Shown one piece after another: positions 1 to 8,867 of a stretch of 64,000 nucleotides of DNA. The notes under the pieces were generated by a model. It saw only the letters and a program-made list of their open reading frames with translations. It made no database searches and was not told the DNA's origin. The DNA lies in the NCBI GenBank assembly GCA_020629515.1, contig JAHDDE010000013.1, positions 22,072-86,071 on the forward strand, read 5' to 3'. This DNA comes from Saprospiraceae bacterium (GTDB lineage Bacteria; Bacteroidota; Bacteroidia; Chitinophagales; Saprospiraceae). Numbering within the stretch: the first letter of the stretch is position 1; each line of letters starts with the position of its first letter. The translations under genes were made by a program, and so were the position numbers.

Positions 1-144
1 TAAGGCAGCCGCACCATACATCCTCATAAAAACTATCTCGTTAACAGAGGGATCATTCAATTCTGGCATCAATGTAGGCATCATAAAGAGTACCACTCCA
101 GCCAAAAGCTCAATAATTGCGGTAATTAGTATAAAGTTTTTCAT
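1..144 (-). CDS. Small membrane protein, truncated by the window edge
   Basis: The first 48 codons of a minus-strand gene, starting with ATG at 144 and running off the left end of the window. The visible part begins MKNFILITAIIELLAGVVLF, a strongly hydrophobic N-terminal helix, and continues MMPTLMPELND with the start of a second segment, so an inner-membrane protein is likely. It lies 12 bp downstream of pcsA on the same strand and is probably co-transcribed with it. I do not recognise the family from this fragment. It was absent from the ORF track because it is cut off. Confidence 0.55.
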   Translation of the reverse strand, partial: MKNFILITAIIELLAGVVLFMMPTLMPELNDPSVNEIVFMRMYGAAAL

Positions 145-156
145 AAAATTTTATTC

Positions 157-855
157 TTAAAGTTTCTTGAAAGTATCAAAAACAGCAAACAGCAAAAAGT
201 AGGCCCCTCCGATTATCACACTAAATTCTGCTAAATTCTGCCTTTGAGGGTAGAGATAAAGAACATATGCTGCGGATGTAAGACCAACGATAGACACAGT
301 AAAATGAATCCAGAAATATCTTTTACTCCTACTTGGATAAGCAAATTTGAGCGGCACAAAATGGAGTGCTCCAATGATGACCACAGAAATTAAGTTAAGA
401 ATCTTATTATTCTGTGTGATAAAGAATTGAAAGAAAACAACGAAGTTCCATAGCACAGGAAATCCTACAAAATATTGACCGTCGGCTACCATTTCTTTTT
501 TGCCATAGTACAAAGCAGAGCTTAACAACATTATGGTTAATGCATATGGCATATGTGCCTCACACACCATTTCTGCTTTATAAAAAAAGTAGCTTGGAAT
601 AATTGCGTAACTGGCAAAGTCAATGACATAATCGATGTACTTTCCATCCATATAGGGCAGTACTTGTTCTACTCTAAATTTCCTCGCAAGTGAACCGTCT
701 ATTGCATCAATGATAAAACAAATAAATAGCCACACAAAACAGCTTTTCCATAATAGTTGGTCAACAGCAATAAGTGCCATAAATGCTGCAAGTAATCCTG
801 AAGCGGTGAAAAGATGAACCCCCCACGCTTTTAATTTATCTAATTGATCAGTCAA
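157..855 (-). CDS. pcsA: Phosphatidylcholine synthase (CDP-alcohol phosphatidyltransferase)
   Basis: Predicted to condense choline with CDP-diacylglycerol to make phosphatidylcholine in the inner membrane. The CDP-alcohol phosphotransferase signature is present as DAIDGSLARKF, then a G, D and D series in MDGKYIDYVIDF. The flanking GVHLFTASG, SSALYYG and FPVLWN segments match rhizobial PcsA closely as I remember it, which separates it from PgsA and PssA. Several hydrophobic helices span the length. The ORF track runs to a TTG at 921, which overlaps the divergent transporter start; I prefer the TTG at 855 (MTDQLDKLKAW), which gives about 232 residues, removes the overlap and fits the PcsA N-terminus. 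The divergent choline-transporter-like gene supports the function. No SD sequence is seen, so the start is uncertain. Confidence 0.85.
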   Translation of the reverse strand: MTDQLDKLKAWGVHLFTASGLLAAFMALIAVDQLLWKSCFVWLFICFIIDAIDGSLARKFRVEQVLPYMDGKYIDYVIDFASYAIIPSYFFYKAEMVCEAHMPYALTIMLLSSALYYGKKEMVADGQYFVGFPVLWNFVVFFQFFITQNNKILNLISVVIIGALHFVPLKFAYPSRSKRYFWIHFTVSIVGLTSAAYVLYLYPQRQNLAEFSVIIGGAYFLLFAVFDTFKKL

Positions 856-904
856 GATGAAGTTTTGTTTACTTTTACCAAGGTAGCAAAAGCTATATAG
901 TTCA

Positions 905-2485
905 GTGTATAAACCTACCAAGACTCAGTTTGTATATTTTTTATTTATCCTTGTTATAGGGGGATTCATAAGTGTTTCAGCTTTATCTGATCAGATAGTT
1001 AGCTGGAAGGGGTTAGGAGTTGTTTTGCTTTTTTATGTGGCTATTTTTTTGACAGGTATATTTTCATCTAAAAAAAATTCTACGGACGATAAGTCATTTT
1101 TGTTAGCACAAAGAAAATTGCCTCTATGGATAGCGATGTTAACAATGGCGGCCACATGGCTCGGAGGTGGATATATTAATGGGACAGCTGAGGCTGCCTA
1201 TTCTTCAGGTATGTTGTGGGTACAAGCACCATGGGGTTATGGTATAAGTTTGATAATTGGTGGATTATTTTTTGCTCGAAAGATGAGGCGTTATCAATTT
1301 AGTACGATGTTAGATCCACTAAGTCAAAGATTTGGTGATCGATCCACTGGGCTATTTTTTATTCCAGCTGTACTTGGTGAGATATTTTGGATCGCGGCGA
1401 TCTTGACGGCTTTGGGTACCACATTTTCTGTGATTATCGGACTTGATACGACTACAGCTATTATTGGATCTGCACTTATAGCTATGTTATATACTTCTAT
1501 CGGAGGGCTTTGGTCTGTTGCTTACACCGATATTATTCAACTGATATTTTTGGTTTTAGGACTATTTGTTGCTTTGCCCTATGTCTTGTATTCTGTTGGC
1601 GGCATAGATGCATTATTACTGGAGTATCAAGAGACTTTTGAAGGCGCTGCTTCGGTAATACCTACACGAGAGACTTTAGGAGCATACTATTGGAATTGGT
1701 GGGATTATGCTTTGCTACTGATATTTGGGGGTATACCGTGGCAAGTATACTTCCAAAGAGTACTTTCCGCTAAAAATGAAAAAACGGCTATGTGGTTATC
1801 CATATTTGCAGGCATAATCTGTATTGTCGTTGCTGTACCAGCCGCCATAATTGGAATGGCAGGAGCAGCGTCTGATTGGGCACAATTAGGATTAGCTGGG
1901 CCAGATAATCCAGCAAGTGTATTGCCATATGTATTGCAGTATCTCACGCCAGAGATGATAGGGCTGGTAGGCTTAGGAGCTATAGCCGCCGCTGTTATGT
2001 CATCAATAGATTCTTCTATGCTTTCGGCAAGTAGTTTAGCCATTTGGAATGTGTATAGACCACTGATAAAAAAAAATAAGGAAGACTACAGTATCACTCA
2101 GAGTGTACGACGTATGATCATAATTATTGGGACAGCTGCCACCCTACTGGCCCTTAAAGTCGAGAGTGTTTATGAGCTCTGGTATCTGTGTAGTGATTTT
2201 GTTTATTGTTTACTATTTCCAGCATTGGTTACGGCGCTTTTTGATCCTCGAGCTAATAAAATAGGTGCTCTTTCTGGATTTGCTATAGCTGCTTTTTTAA
2301 GATTTGGTGGTGGGGATAATACTTTGGGATTACCTATTCTATTACCATATCCCATGATAGAGGATGGGGTGGTTTTGTTTCCTTTTAGAACTTTATCTAT
2401 GTTGGCTGGGCTATTAACCATTATCATAGTGTCTCGTTGTACACAACATTTATCTCCCCCTCGATCCTTAGTGCCTATGGGATAG
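905..2485 (+). CDS. Sodium:solute symporter resembling the high-affinity choline transporter
   Basis: A 526-residue SLC5/SSS-family symporter with about 13 hydrophobic helices. It is predicted to import its solute with sodium across the inner membrane. From TMAATWLGGGYINGTAEA through FIPAVLGEIFW, GGLWSVAYTDIIQL, GGIPWQVYFQRVLSA and AAVMSSIDSSMLSASS it follows the animal choline transporter CHT1 (SLC5A7) almost segment for segment, as I recall that sequence. It is much closer to CHT1 than to proline (PutP) or sugar symporters. The start is GTG at 905; no upstream in-frame start exists before a stop at 884. It is divergent from pcsA, which uses choline, so choline is the likely substrate. Substrate is inferred, not shown. 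Confidence 0.8.
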   Translation: MYKPTKTQFVYFLFILVIGGFISVSALSDQIVSWKGLGVVLLFYVAIFLTGIFSSKKNSTDDKSFLLAQRKLPLWIAMLTMAATWLGGGYINGTAEAAYSSGMLWVQAPWGYGISLIIGGLFFARKMRRYQFSTMLDPLSQRFGDRSTGLFFIPAVLGEIFWIAAILTALGTTFSVIIGLDTTTAIIGSALIAMLYTSIGGLWSVAYTDIIQLIFLVLGLFVALPYVLYSVGGIDALLLEYQETFEGAASVIPTRETLGAYYWNWWDYALLLIFGGIPWQVYFQRVLSAKNEKTAMWLSIFAGIICIVVAVPAAIIGMAGAASDWAQLGLAGPDNPASVLPYVLQYLTPEMIGLVGLGAIAAAVMSSIDSSMLSASSLAIWNVYRPLIKKNKEDYSITQSVRRMIIIIGTAATLLALKVESVYELWYLCSDFVYCLLFPALVTALFDPRANKIGALSGFAIAAFLRFGGGDNTLGLPILLPYPMIEDGVVLFPFRTLSMLAGLLTIIIVSRCTQHLSPPRSLVPMG

Positions 2486-2599
2486 AGTAATTATGAAACT
2501 ATTTAAAATTACTGCAGTAGAACTCTTGAAAGCAATAGCCATTATGAATATCTTTCTGAAAAACATGGTAGTCAAAACTATTGGGAGATGTGGGACTGA

Positions 2600-3079
2600 T
2601 TAGCTTTCTGTTTTAGGCCATATTATCATTTCTTCATCTTCTAAATCAACTTCTGGATAGATGGTTATAGATTCGATTATTTCATTTTCAATGGATATGG
2701 TTAATCCAAAATCATCTGAATAATAATCACGATTCTGAATGTCATGTGGACTGGATTCCAATTGGAGATCTAGGATTTCGGCCTCTTGGCAGAGAGTAGT
2801 TAGATCCTTCAGGTTCTTTCCTATAAATTGTACGCCATTTAATATCGAATTGGGATGATAGATAGAGATAGAGTTCAATCTAAAGTTCTGCTTGCTTGAA
2901 AAAGAAAGGAGCGCTCCGATACTTCGGTAATTAAGTACAACTTCATATGTGCTTTCTACTTCTTCTTCGTATATGTCTTCACATTCGTCCAATATCGAGT
3001 ACACTTCGGCTTGAGTCATGCCCAGAAATATGTCATTATACTTTATGAATGGAATAATTTCGTACGATTCTATTCTCAT
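2600..3079 (-). CDS. Hypothetical acidic protein
   Basis: I do not recognise this gene. The ORF can start at 3136, but the ATG at 3079 (MRIESYEIIPFIKYNDIFLG) looks a better start because the extra 19 residues do not resemble the rest. The product is about 159 residues, acidic, without signal peptide or membrane helix. Its beginning, with the pattern IFLGMTQAEVYSIL, resembles small cytoplasmic proteins that have a G-M/K-T-x-x-E-V element near the N-terminus. It is a single gene flanked by intergenic DNA on both sides, with no partner that suggests a role. Confidence 0.6.
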   Translation of the reverse strand: MRIESYEIIPFIKYNDIFLGMTQAEVYSILDECEDIYEEEVESTYEVVLNYRSIGALLSFSSKQNFRLNSISIYHPNSILNGVQFIGKNLKDLTTLCQEAEILDLQLESSPHDIQNRDYYSDDFGLTISIENEIIESITIYPEVDLEDEEMIIWPKTES

Positions 3080-3317
3080 GAAGAGTCTATTCTTAAAAGT
3101 TGAAACAAATGTACTCCTTTCGATTATTAGCTGCATTGGGGAATATGCTACAAATCATCTATGCACTATACGGTGCAAATCTTGAAGAGCCCCCTTAACA
3201 GAAATAGCTCTACCTAAAAGCACAAAGTAATATACTCCTCGAAGACTTGTAGAACCAAAGTACAGGTTTGATAAAATAAAGGCCTGGAGCTCAAGTGCTC
3301 ATTGCTGAGTGGTATAA

Positions 3318-4982
3318 TTAGAGCTTGAAATGCTTAAGAATCTGAGATCCTTTGGCAGTATTCAGTTTAATCATATATAGCCCCGGGGCCCATGAATCTG
3401 ATGAGAGGGAAATTTCATTTTTAAATGCACCTGTCGATATTGATCTACCATTGAGATCATATACATAATAGAGAATATTGTCAGTAAGCTCTGATCGGAT
3501 GGTAAAAGTGTGATTTGAGGGGTTAGGGTAGGTGTAACTGATATTAGTGTCTGTGATATTCTTATCACTAACTATGAGATCTCTTAAAGTAAAATCAGTT
3601 CCGATTGAATTAGGCTCATAATCTACACCTGGAATAAAGAAACTTATTTCATCATGAAAATCCTTGTATCTAAAGGCTGAATCTGTCAAAGTCAATTCAA
3701 TAGTTTCATTAGGAGCTATAGATCCTTCAAATAAATGAGAAAAAAAGCTATATGTAGGTCCAATCGGATTAAAATAGTCGGTGCTATAAAGGTTAAATGA
3801 ATGCACAGTATCGATTCCTAAATTACTTATCGAAAACTTCATTGTAATATTTGCATATGTCCCCTCTCTTTGACTGATTGCTTCGAAAGTTGCATTGTCG
3901 ATTGTAAGAAATTTATTATGATTTATCTGAATAGAATCTTCAATCTCTTTAGTAGTTGTAATGATACTTCGATTAAAAAAACTTCGATCATTTAATCCCA
4001 GTATATAAATATCATCACTTTTGGCGATTGAACTTATACTAAAACGATCAAGATTTGGAGGAGAAATATTAGAAATATTCCAAAGAGAATCCACTCTCCA
4101 TATCTCCTGTTTTCTCTGGGAAGACCCATAGTTATCAATCAACAAAATAATTTCATGATCATTTGTATGGTAGTTTTGGATATTGCGATTATCGAAAGGA
4201 AGATCTCTGGAATCATTTTTAATGCTAAAGCCTACTTTTGATGTGTCTAAGCTATAAATATCTAACTTGTTTTTTTTGAAATGCAATTGATATACATCTT
4301 TAAATAGGATTACGCTTTCTCGGTGATCAACAGTGAAAGTGTCTATTTTAATTACTCTTTCATTATTCCTATTAATCAAAAACAGTTCTTGATTATTATA
4401 TAAGAAAATGTTGCCCGATTGATCTGTAAGTAAATGATCATTGTATAATGACTTAATCAAATGTATTATATCTCTATTTGATTCAGATATTAGAGGATAA
4501 TCGCTGCCTTCAAATTCTGCTAAGCAGAAGAATAGGTCGGTACTAAAAGCACAATGACTAAAATCTGTTTTAAAGTCTAATGATTTTATATCTTCTGTGC
4601 TATACTCGGTTCCGTCATGGTTAAATTGAACCATATTAAATGCTGGAATGTCATAATCTATCATTCTGAAGAGAAATAAATCTAAGCTTCCACTACTATC
4701 TTTTCTATAAGATTGGTTTAGATGCCAAAATGGACTTTCATGCAGCTTTAAAGTATATCCTTCTGGTTCTATCCAATAGATTCCTGAACCACTATGAAAA
4801 TTTTCGTTTTGGGAGTAGATTAATCCGTTTTGATGGGGTATTAAAGTTGTGATTTGAGAATTGTAGTTCGAACTATTACAATAATCGTTTGATTTTAAAA
4901 ATGAAAGATTAGAATTATCCTGAGAAACAACATTATCCCAAATAAAGAAAACCAGGGAGATGATAAGATACTGAACTTTCAT
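3318..4982 (-). CDS. Secreted protein with type IX C-terminal sorting domain
   Basis: A 554-residue exported protein. It begins with a signal peptide (MKVQYLIISLVFFIWDNVVSQ) and ends with a type-A T9SS sorting domain: YPNPSNHTFTIRSE, then YYVYDLNGR, then APGLYMIKLN and a final KHFKL. The middle (residues 30-350) is rich in aromatic and beta-strand-like segments with no catalytic motif I recognise. Residues about 360-460 look like an immunoglobulin-type or CARDB-like fold (ISNLGIDTVHSFNLYS). It is expected to be cleaved and anchored to, or released from, the cell surface. It is downstream of the acidic lipoprotein and the Fec-type operon but separated by two terminator-like hairpins, so co-transcription is doubtful. 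Confidence 0.8.
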   Translation of the reverse strand: MKVQYLIISLVFFIWDNVVSQDNSNLSFLKSNDYCNSSNYNSQITTLIPHQNGLIYSQNENFHSGSGIYWIEPEGYTLKLHESPFWHLNQSYRKDSSGSLDLFLFRMIDYDIPAFNMVQFNHDGTEYSTEDIKSLDFKTDFSHCAFSTDLFFCLAEFEGSDYPLISESNRDIIHLIKSLYNDHLLTDQSGNIFLYNNQELFLINRNNERVIKIDTFTVDHRESVILFKDVYQLHFKKNKLDIYSLDTSKVGFSIKNDSRDLPFDNRNIQNYHTNDHEIILLIDNYGSSQRKQEIWRVDSLWNISNISPPNLDRFSISSIAKSDDIYILGLNDRSFFNRSIITTTKEIEDSIQINHNKFLTIDNATFEAISQREGTYANITMKFSISNLGIDTVHSFNLYSTDYFNPIGPTYSFFSHLFEGSIAPNETIELTLTDSAFRYKDFHDEISFFIPGVDYEPNSIGTDFTLRDLIVSDKNITDTNISYTYPNPSNHTFTIRSELTDNILYYVYDLNGRSISTGAFKNEISLSSDSWAPGLYMIKLNTAKGSQILKHFKL

Positions 4983-5032
4983 ATAGTCTTCAATTAGAAC
5001 AAGATTAACCTAATATAAACTATTAAAATATA

Positions 5033-5059
5033 TAAAAAGGGATGACTACAAGACATCCC
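5033..5059 (-). terminator. Second terminator-like hairpin after the acidic lipoprotein gene
   Basis: Read on the minus strand, GGGATG pairs with CATCCC across a 9-base loop and is followed by TTTTTATATATTT. It lies about 65 bp beyond a stronger hairpin and just upstream of the next minus-strand gene, so it probably backs up that terminator. Confidence 0.5.
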
Positions 5060-5118
5060 TAGAATATCGAAAGTACTAATATTAAGATTTTCATTGCATG
5101 AAGATTTATAGTGATTTA

Positions 5119-5146
5119 GAAAAAAGGAGGGAAAAGCTTCCCTCCT
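5119..5146 (-). terminator. Intrinsic terminator of the acidic lipoprotein gene
   Basis: On the minus strand AGGAGGGAA pairs with TTCCCTCCT around a 4-base loop, directly followed by a run of six T. It begins under 20 bp past the stop of the lipoprotein gene and is a strong intrinsic terminator. Confidence 0.8.
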
Positions 5147-5164
5147 ATACCAATTGATTATTGT

Positions 5165-6136
5165 TTAATCCATTTCAAATTCTCCACATATTTCTTCAAC
5201 GGCATCTTCGAGGTCATCTTCGTCCTCAGTGGTAATGGTTGAGCCGTCAGCGAGAAAGGTTATATCAATAGGGAATACCAATTCTACCTCCTGATCATAT
5301 TCTAATTCTTCTAATGCCATAAATAATTCGTCCAAGCTATTTATGGAAGTGGTCACAGAGTCATCGGTGATATATTCAATAGGGTATACAAAATCAAAAC
5401 AAGAGCCTAAGACATCTTCTTCATCAGTATAGCATGATATAAGCGCTTCTTCGAGGTCTTCATCGTTTTCGATTACTAATACTTCACCGCTGATGATATC
5501 AGTTAATTCAATTGGATAAATTATTTCTGCTGAATTTGGCTCTGATTCTCCGAGGTTATAGAGTTCTTCTATATTGTTGACAGTAACATTTGAAGAATCT
5601 ATGATCAATTCGATAGGAAAAGAAATATCAAAACAGTCATTAATATAATCTGCGATATCCTCTAATTCTTCTTCCTCATATTCTTCTTCATAATCTTCAT
5701 AATCCTCGTCATCACCATAGCATTCGTGCAAGATGTCGCATAGTTCCTCTTCAGAGTTAATCGAGCGAACAGATCCATCCGCCAAAGTGATGTCTATCGG
5801 AAATTGGAAAGTCGGAAATTCTTCGCTTTCTGGATTTTCTATCAACCATTGATCGATGTAGTCGTACAATTCTTGATCTCCTGATACTTCTTGAGAGGAG
5901 TTGTTGGGATTGATTAAAGTAATGGGATAAACGAAGGTATAGCATTCATCTTCGAGATCCGACTCATCTTCATCCGTTTCTGTAGAGTCACTTCTGGTGG
6001 CGATTATTGAAAATGAGGAATTCTCTGTGACATTAGTTGTAGGAATAATAGGATCATTTTCTCCTTCACTACAAGACATGATAAATCCTGATAGGGTTAA
6101 AATTGTGAATAGCTGGGCAAACCAATACTTGTGCAT
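5165..6136 (-). CDS. Very acidic lipoprotein built of six degenerate repeats
   Basis: A 323-residue predicted lipoprotein: hydrophobic leader and lipobox GFIMSC, cysteine at about residue 22. After a short linker the protein consists of six units of 30-50 residues, each opening with an aromatic-Y/F-P-I-x-I/L strand (FVYPITL, FQFPIDI, ISFPIEL, IIYPIEL, FVYPIEY, LVFPIDI), then an acidic turn, then an N/D-S-x-E/D-E-L helix start. Most units carry cysteines at the repeat junctions. A DEDYEDYEEEYEEEE stretch follows unit 2. It lies 150 bp downstream of the TonB receptor of a sigma/FecR operon, so it may be an accessory surface protein of that system. The acidity suggests cation binding, but no EF-hand is visible. 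Function is unknown. Confidence 0.75.
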   Translation of the reverse strand: MHKYWFAQLFTILTLSGFIMSCSEGENDPIIPTTNVTENSSFSIIATRSDSTETDEDESDLEDECYTFVYPITLINPNNSSQEVSGDQELYDYIDQWLIENPESEEFPTFQFPIDITLADGSVRSINSEEELCDILHECYGDDEDYEDYEEEYEEEELEDIADYINDCFDISFPIELIIDSSNVTVNNIEELYNLGESEPNSAEIIYPIELTDIISGEVLVIENDEDLEEALISCYTDEEDVLGSCFDFVYPIEYITDDSVTTSINSLDELFMALEELEYDQEVELVFPIDITFLADGSTITTEDEDDLEDAVEEICGEFEMD

Positions 6137-6286
6137 GATGTAATATTTTATTGTTTAATTAATGAGTCCAACCATCGTGATGGACCTTTTTAGAGATAGG
6201 TAGAAGTGATCCTTATATAGAATTATTTGCTGTTTTGCCTCTAAACAATCAAAAGAGAGATTTCCCCTATGCTTAAATGAAAAAAA

Positions 6287-8866
6287 TTAAAATTTTATAG
6301 AGTAGGAAAGACTTGGGATCATGGGGAGAGAAAAGTTGGGCTTTATAATTTCGTCTATTCCATCGGATTCTAAAGTGTAGTAGAGGGGTTGTTCAACACC
6401 ATATGTATTATACAAGTTGAACTTGATTAGATGCGAGAGTCGTTCTCCAGCTATAGTGTAAAGCAATGATAAATCGGTCCTGTGCTGTACAGGTGTCCGA
6501 GAACTATTTTTCTCTCCAATAAATTCTAGATCAATCGGTACTAATCCAAGTTCAGGATCGATAGTATTGGTGATTAGATAAGGGTGTCCAGTAGAGAGAC
6601 TCATATTGATACCTAGGTGCCATTGATTAGCTATCCTATAACTTGATATAATCTTTAATTCATGTCTCCGATCAAATTGACTTGGAAATGAGATGCCAAG
6701 GTTGAGTTGATCATAGTTTAAAGTCGTTTTACTCAATCCATAGGCTAAATTCAAGAATAAACGACTGTTATTTAGCTCGATACCTAACTCAAGTCCTGTT
6801 GAAAATAAAGAACCCTCGATGTGATAAAGTCCTAGAAGCTCCACACTATTCTCTAATGAATCTAATGAAGAATAAGTTACATTTTTAATTCTTTTGTGGT
6901 AGAGATCAGTAGTTAATGATATGCGTGGAGATAACTTAATGTTTTGGGAGAGGTTGAAGTGCCAACCGCTTTCTGGTATTAATTCTTCATTTGCAGGAAA
7001 CCATAAGTCTTGAGGTAAGAAGATATCAGAAGTAGATAGCAATTTATCATATTGTACAGTTTTACTTATTGATAAATGTATACTGTGATGATCAGAAAAA
7101 ATTCTACTAATATTAATCCTTGGAAGCATATCGAAGGTACTATAGATATCATATTGATAGAAATTATTCCTGATTCCTAGCACGATATGATTTTTTTGAT
7201 CTTCATAATTGAGTTCTCCATGAAGCGAGAACTTATTGGATATAAATGAATTGTCACTTTCAACAGATTCTATGGATTCTAATCCAGTGATATCCTCGGC
7301 ATCGATATCTTCTGAGTCAATTGTGAGGTAAGTATTTATAGGATTATAATCTTTATTAAGCCAGCTTAATCCAGTAATTGCTCTGAAGTGCGGAGAAATA
7401 TTTATATCAACCTTGTGTTCTAATTTTAAATCACGATTGGTCGACACAGTTTCATTGTAATAGACATATTCCTCCTCTTCATCTGTGAATTCCCACAGAT
7501 AAAGAGATCTGAAATCAGAATAAAATCGATTAAAACTGGCTCGAGTATTTGCAAAGATTTGTGGGCTTAATTGGGATAATAAATTGATAGTCGCTAATTC
7601 GTTACCCCAATTCAAAACTTGCTCGTTATTATAACCAAAATCAATATCTTCAAACTCCCCATCGATTAGGTCACGTCCCCGATAATAAGTCAAAAGCAAC
7701 TGATTATTTGTGTTGATTTTATTTTTCAATTTGACGGTTATATCATTGTATGTCGTCGTATTGTTGGCATTATTATCGGCATAAATGGCTTCTGTTACAA
7801 TATTGTTGAATGGGCCAGGGACAGAAGTAGTACGAGCTGAAAAAAACAATGAAGTATTATTTTTTACCAGAGGACCTTCTATTATGATCGCACCATCTTG
7901 TGTATTAATTTCAACTTGGCCACCTATTTTATTCATGCTGCCATCTTTTATTTGGATGTCTAATACGCCAGCACTTCTATCTTCATGATGAGCTCTGAAT
8001 CCCGATTTATACACTTTTAGGCTTTTAGTGTTTTCTGATGTGAAAATTGAGGTCAGTCCTAATGAGTGAAATGGATTATAGATGGATACTCCATCTAATA
8101 AGAAAAGATTTTGAGAATTGTTTCCGCCCCGTATGTAATATCCTCCGATACCGCCACTTCCTGATTTAATTCCCGCTATAGATTTGGTAGTATTTAGTAA
8201 GTCATTATTACCTCCGACGTTAGGGGTGGTCTGGGTTAATTTATTAAGTTTTTCAGCTCTGTACTCATATCTATTGCTTGAAGGGTTATTAATATTTTTT
8301 TGATTAATAATTACTTCTTGGAGTTCATTTTGAGTATTCAAAGAGATATTTACATTTTGATCTTGAGTGACATCGATCTGTACCGTAGTATCGCTATGTC
8401 CTAAATATGATATAGTCAGGTTTAATAGGCCTTCTTCAACCATCATGCTGAAATGACCGTTTTCGTTGCACGAGGTGTATATGGCTTTTTCGTAGCTGAT
8501 AATATGCGCATATGGTAGTGTTTGTTCGCCTATTCTCTCTTTGATGTACCCACTTACCCTAAAGAACTTTGGCTTCTTTTTCACAATTACTATCGTATTT
8601 TTTTTGATAGACAGTTCAAAATCCTCACTAACCAATGTGTTTTTTAGGAATTCTATTATCTCTTCGCCGTAAGTAGGTGGAGAAACTTGGATTTCTTTTA
8701 GTAAATCAGGATTGTATAAAATATTATAATCTATACGATCCATCCAATTTTCCAGCACAGTATTAAGACTAATCTTTTGATCATTCTTCAGACTATCTTG
8801 GCTGAATATCACATGCTCATTTATTGAGAGAACAAAGCAAAACAAACATAATAGTAGACGGTCCAT
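6287..8866 (-). CDS. TonB-dependent receptor with N-terminal STN signalling domain
   Basis: An 859-residue outer-membrane receptor. After the signal peptide (ending HVIFSQ) residues about 25-95 form a secretin/TonB short N-terminal (STN) domain of the type that talks to FecR. Residues about 98-185 form a carboxypeptidase regulatory-like domain, with YIKERIGEQTLPYAHI and YLGHSDTTVQI. A plug follows (GGIGGYYIRGGNNSQNLFLLDGVSIYNP), and then a beta-barrel ending in an aromatic residue (SLSYSIKF). The receptor is predicted to import a ligand, perhaps an iron chelate or a glycan, and to signal its presence. It starts 1 bp after the FecR-like gene, in the same operon. The substrate cannot be read from the sequence. 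Confidence 0.88.
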   Translation of the reverse strand: MDRLLLCLFCFVLSINEHVIFSQDSLKNDQKISLNTVLENWMDRIDYNILYNPDLLKEIQVSPPTYGEEIIEFLKNTLVSEDFELSIKKNTIVIVKKKPKFFRVSGYIKERIGEQTLPYAHIISYEKAIYTSCNENGHFSMMVEEGLLNLTISYLGHSDTTVQIDVTQDQNVNISLNTQNELQEVIINQKNINNPSSNRYEYRAEKLNKLTQTTPNVGGNNDLLNTTKSIAGIKSGSGGIGGYYIRGGNNSQNLFLLDGVSIYNPFHSLGLTSIFTSENTKSLKVYKSGFRAHHEDRSAGVLDIQIKDGSMNKIGGQVEINTQDGAIIIEGPLVKNNTSLFFSARTTSVPGPFNNIVTEAIYADNNANNTTTYNDITVKLKNKINTNNQLLLTYYRGRDLIDGEFEDIDFGYNNEQVLNWGNELATINLLSQLSPQIFANTRASFNRFYSDFRSLYLWEFTDEEEEYVYYNETVSTNRDLKLEHKVDINISPHFRAITGLSWLNKDYNPINTYLTIDSEDIDAEDITGLESIESVESDNSFISNKFSLHGELNYEDQKNHIVLGIRNNFYQYDIYSTFDMLPRINISRIFSDHHSIHLSISKTVQYDKLLSTSDIFLPQDLWFPANEELIPESGWHFNLSQNIKLSPRISLTTDLYHKRIKNVTYSSLDSLENSVELLGLYHIEGSLFSTGLELGIELNNSRLFLNLAYGLSKTTLNYDQLNLGISFPSQFDRRHELKIISSYRIANQWHLGINMSLSTGHPYLITNTIDPELGLVPIDLEFIGEKNSSRTPVQHRTDLSLLYTIAGERLSHLIKFNLYNTYGVEQPLYYTLESDGIDEIIKPNFSLPMIPSLSYSIKF

Positions 8867-8867
8867 T

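Noticed and set aside
1705-2427. Minus-strand ORFs of 112 and 74 aa inside the symporter gene
   Set aside because: They are shadows of the plus-strand symporter, which has clear family motifs.
2493-2603. Short plus-strand ORF of 36 codons after the symporter gene (MKLFKITAVELLK...)
   Set aside because: No recognisable domain, no start signal, and it overlaps the 3-prime end of the minus-strand hypothetical gene. It may be a gene remnant but cannot be supported.
5757-5945. Minus-strand 62-aa ORF within the acidic lipoprotein gene
   Set aside because: Frame shadow produced by the biased codon content of the acidic repeats.
6168-6190. Palindrome CCATCGTGATGG followed by CCTTTTTAG between the TonB receptor and lipoprotein genes
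   Set aside because: The T run is on the plus strand, where no gene ends, so it is not a sensible terminator; too short to call an operator.
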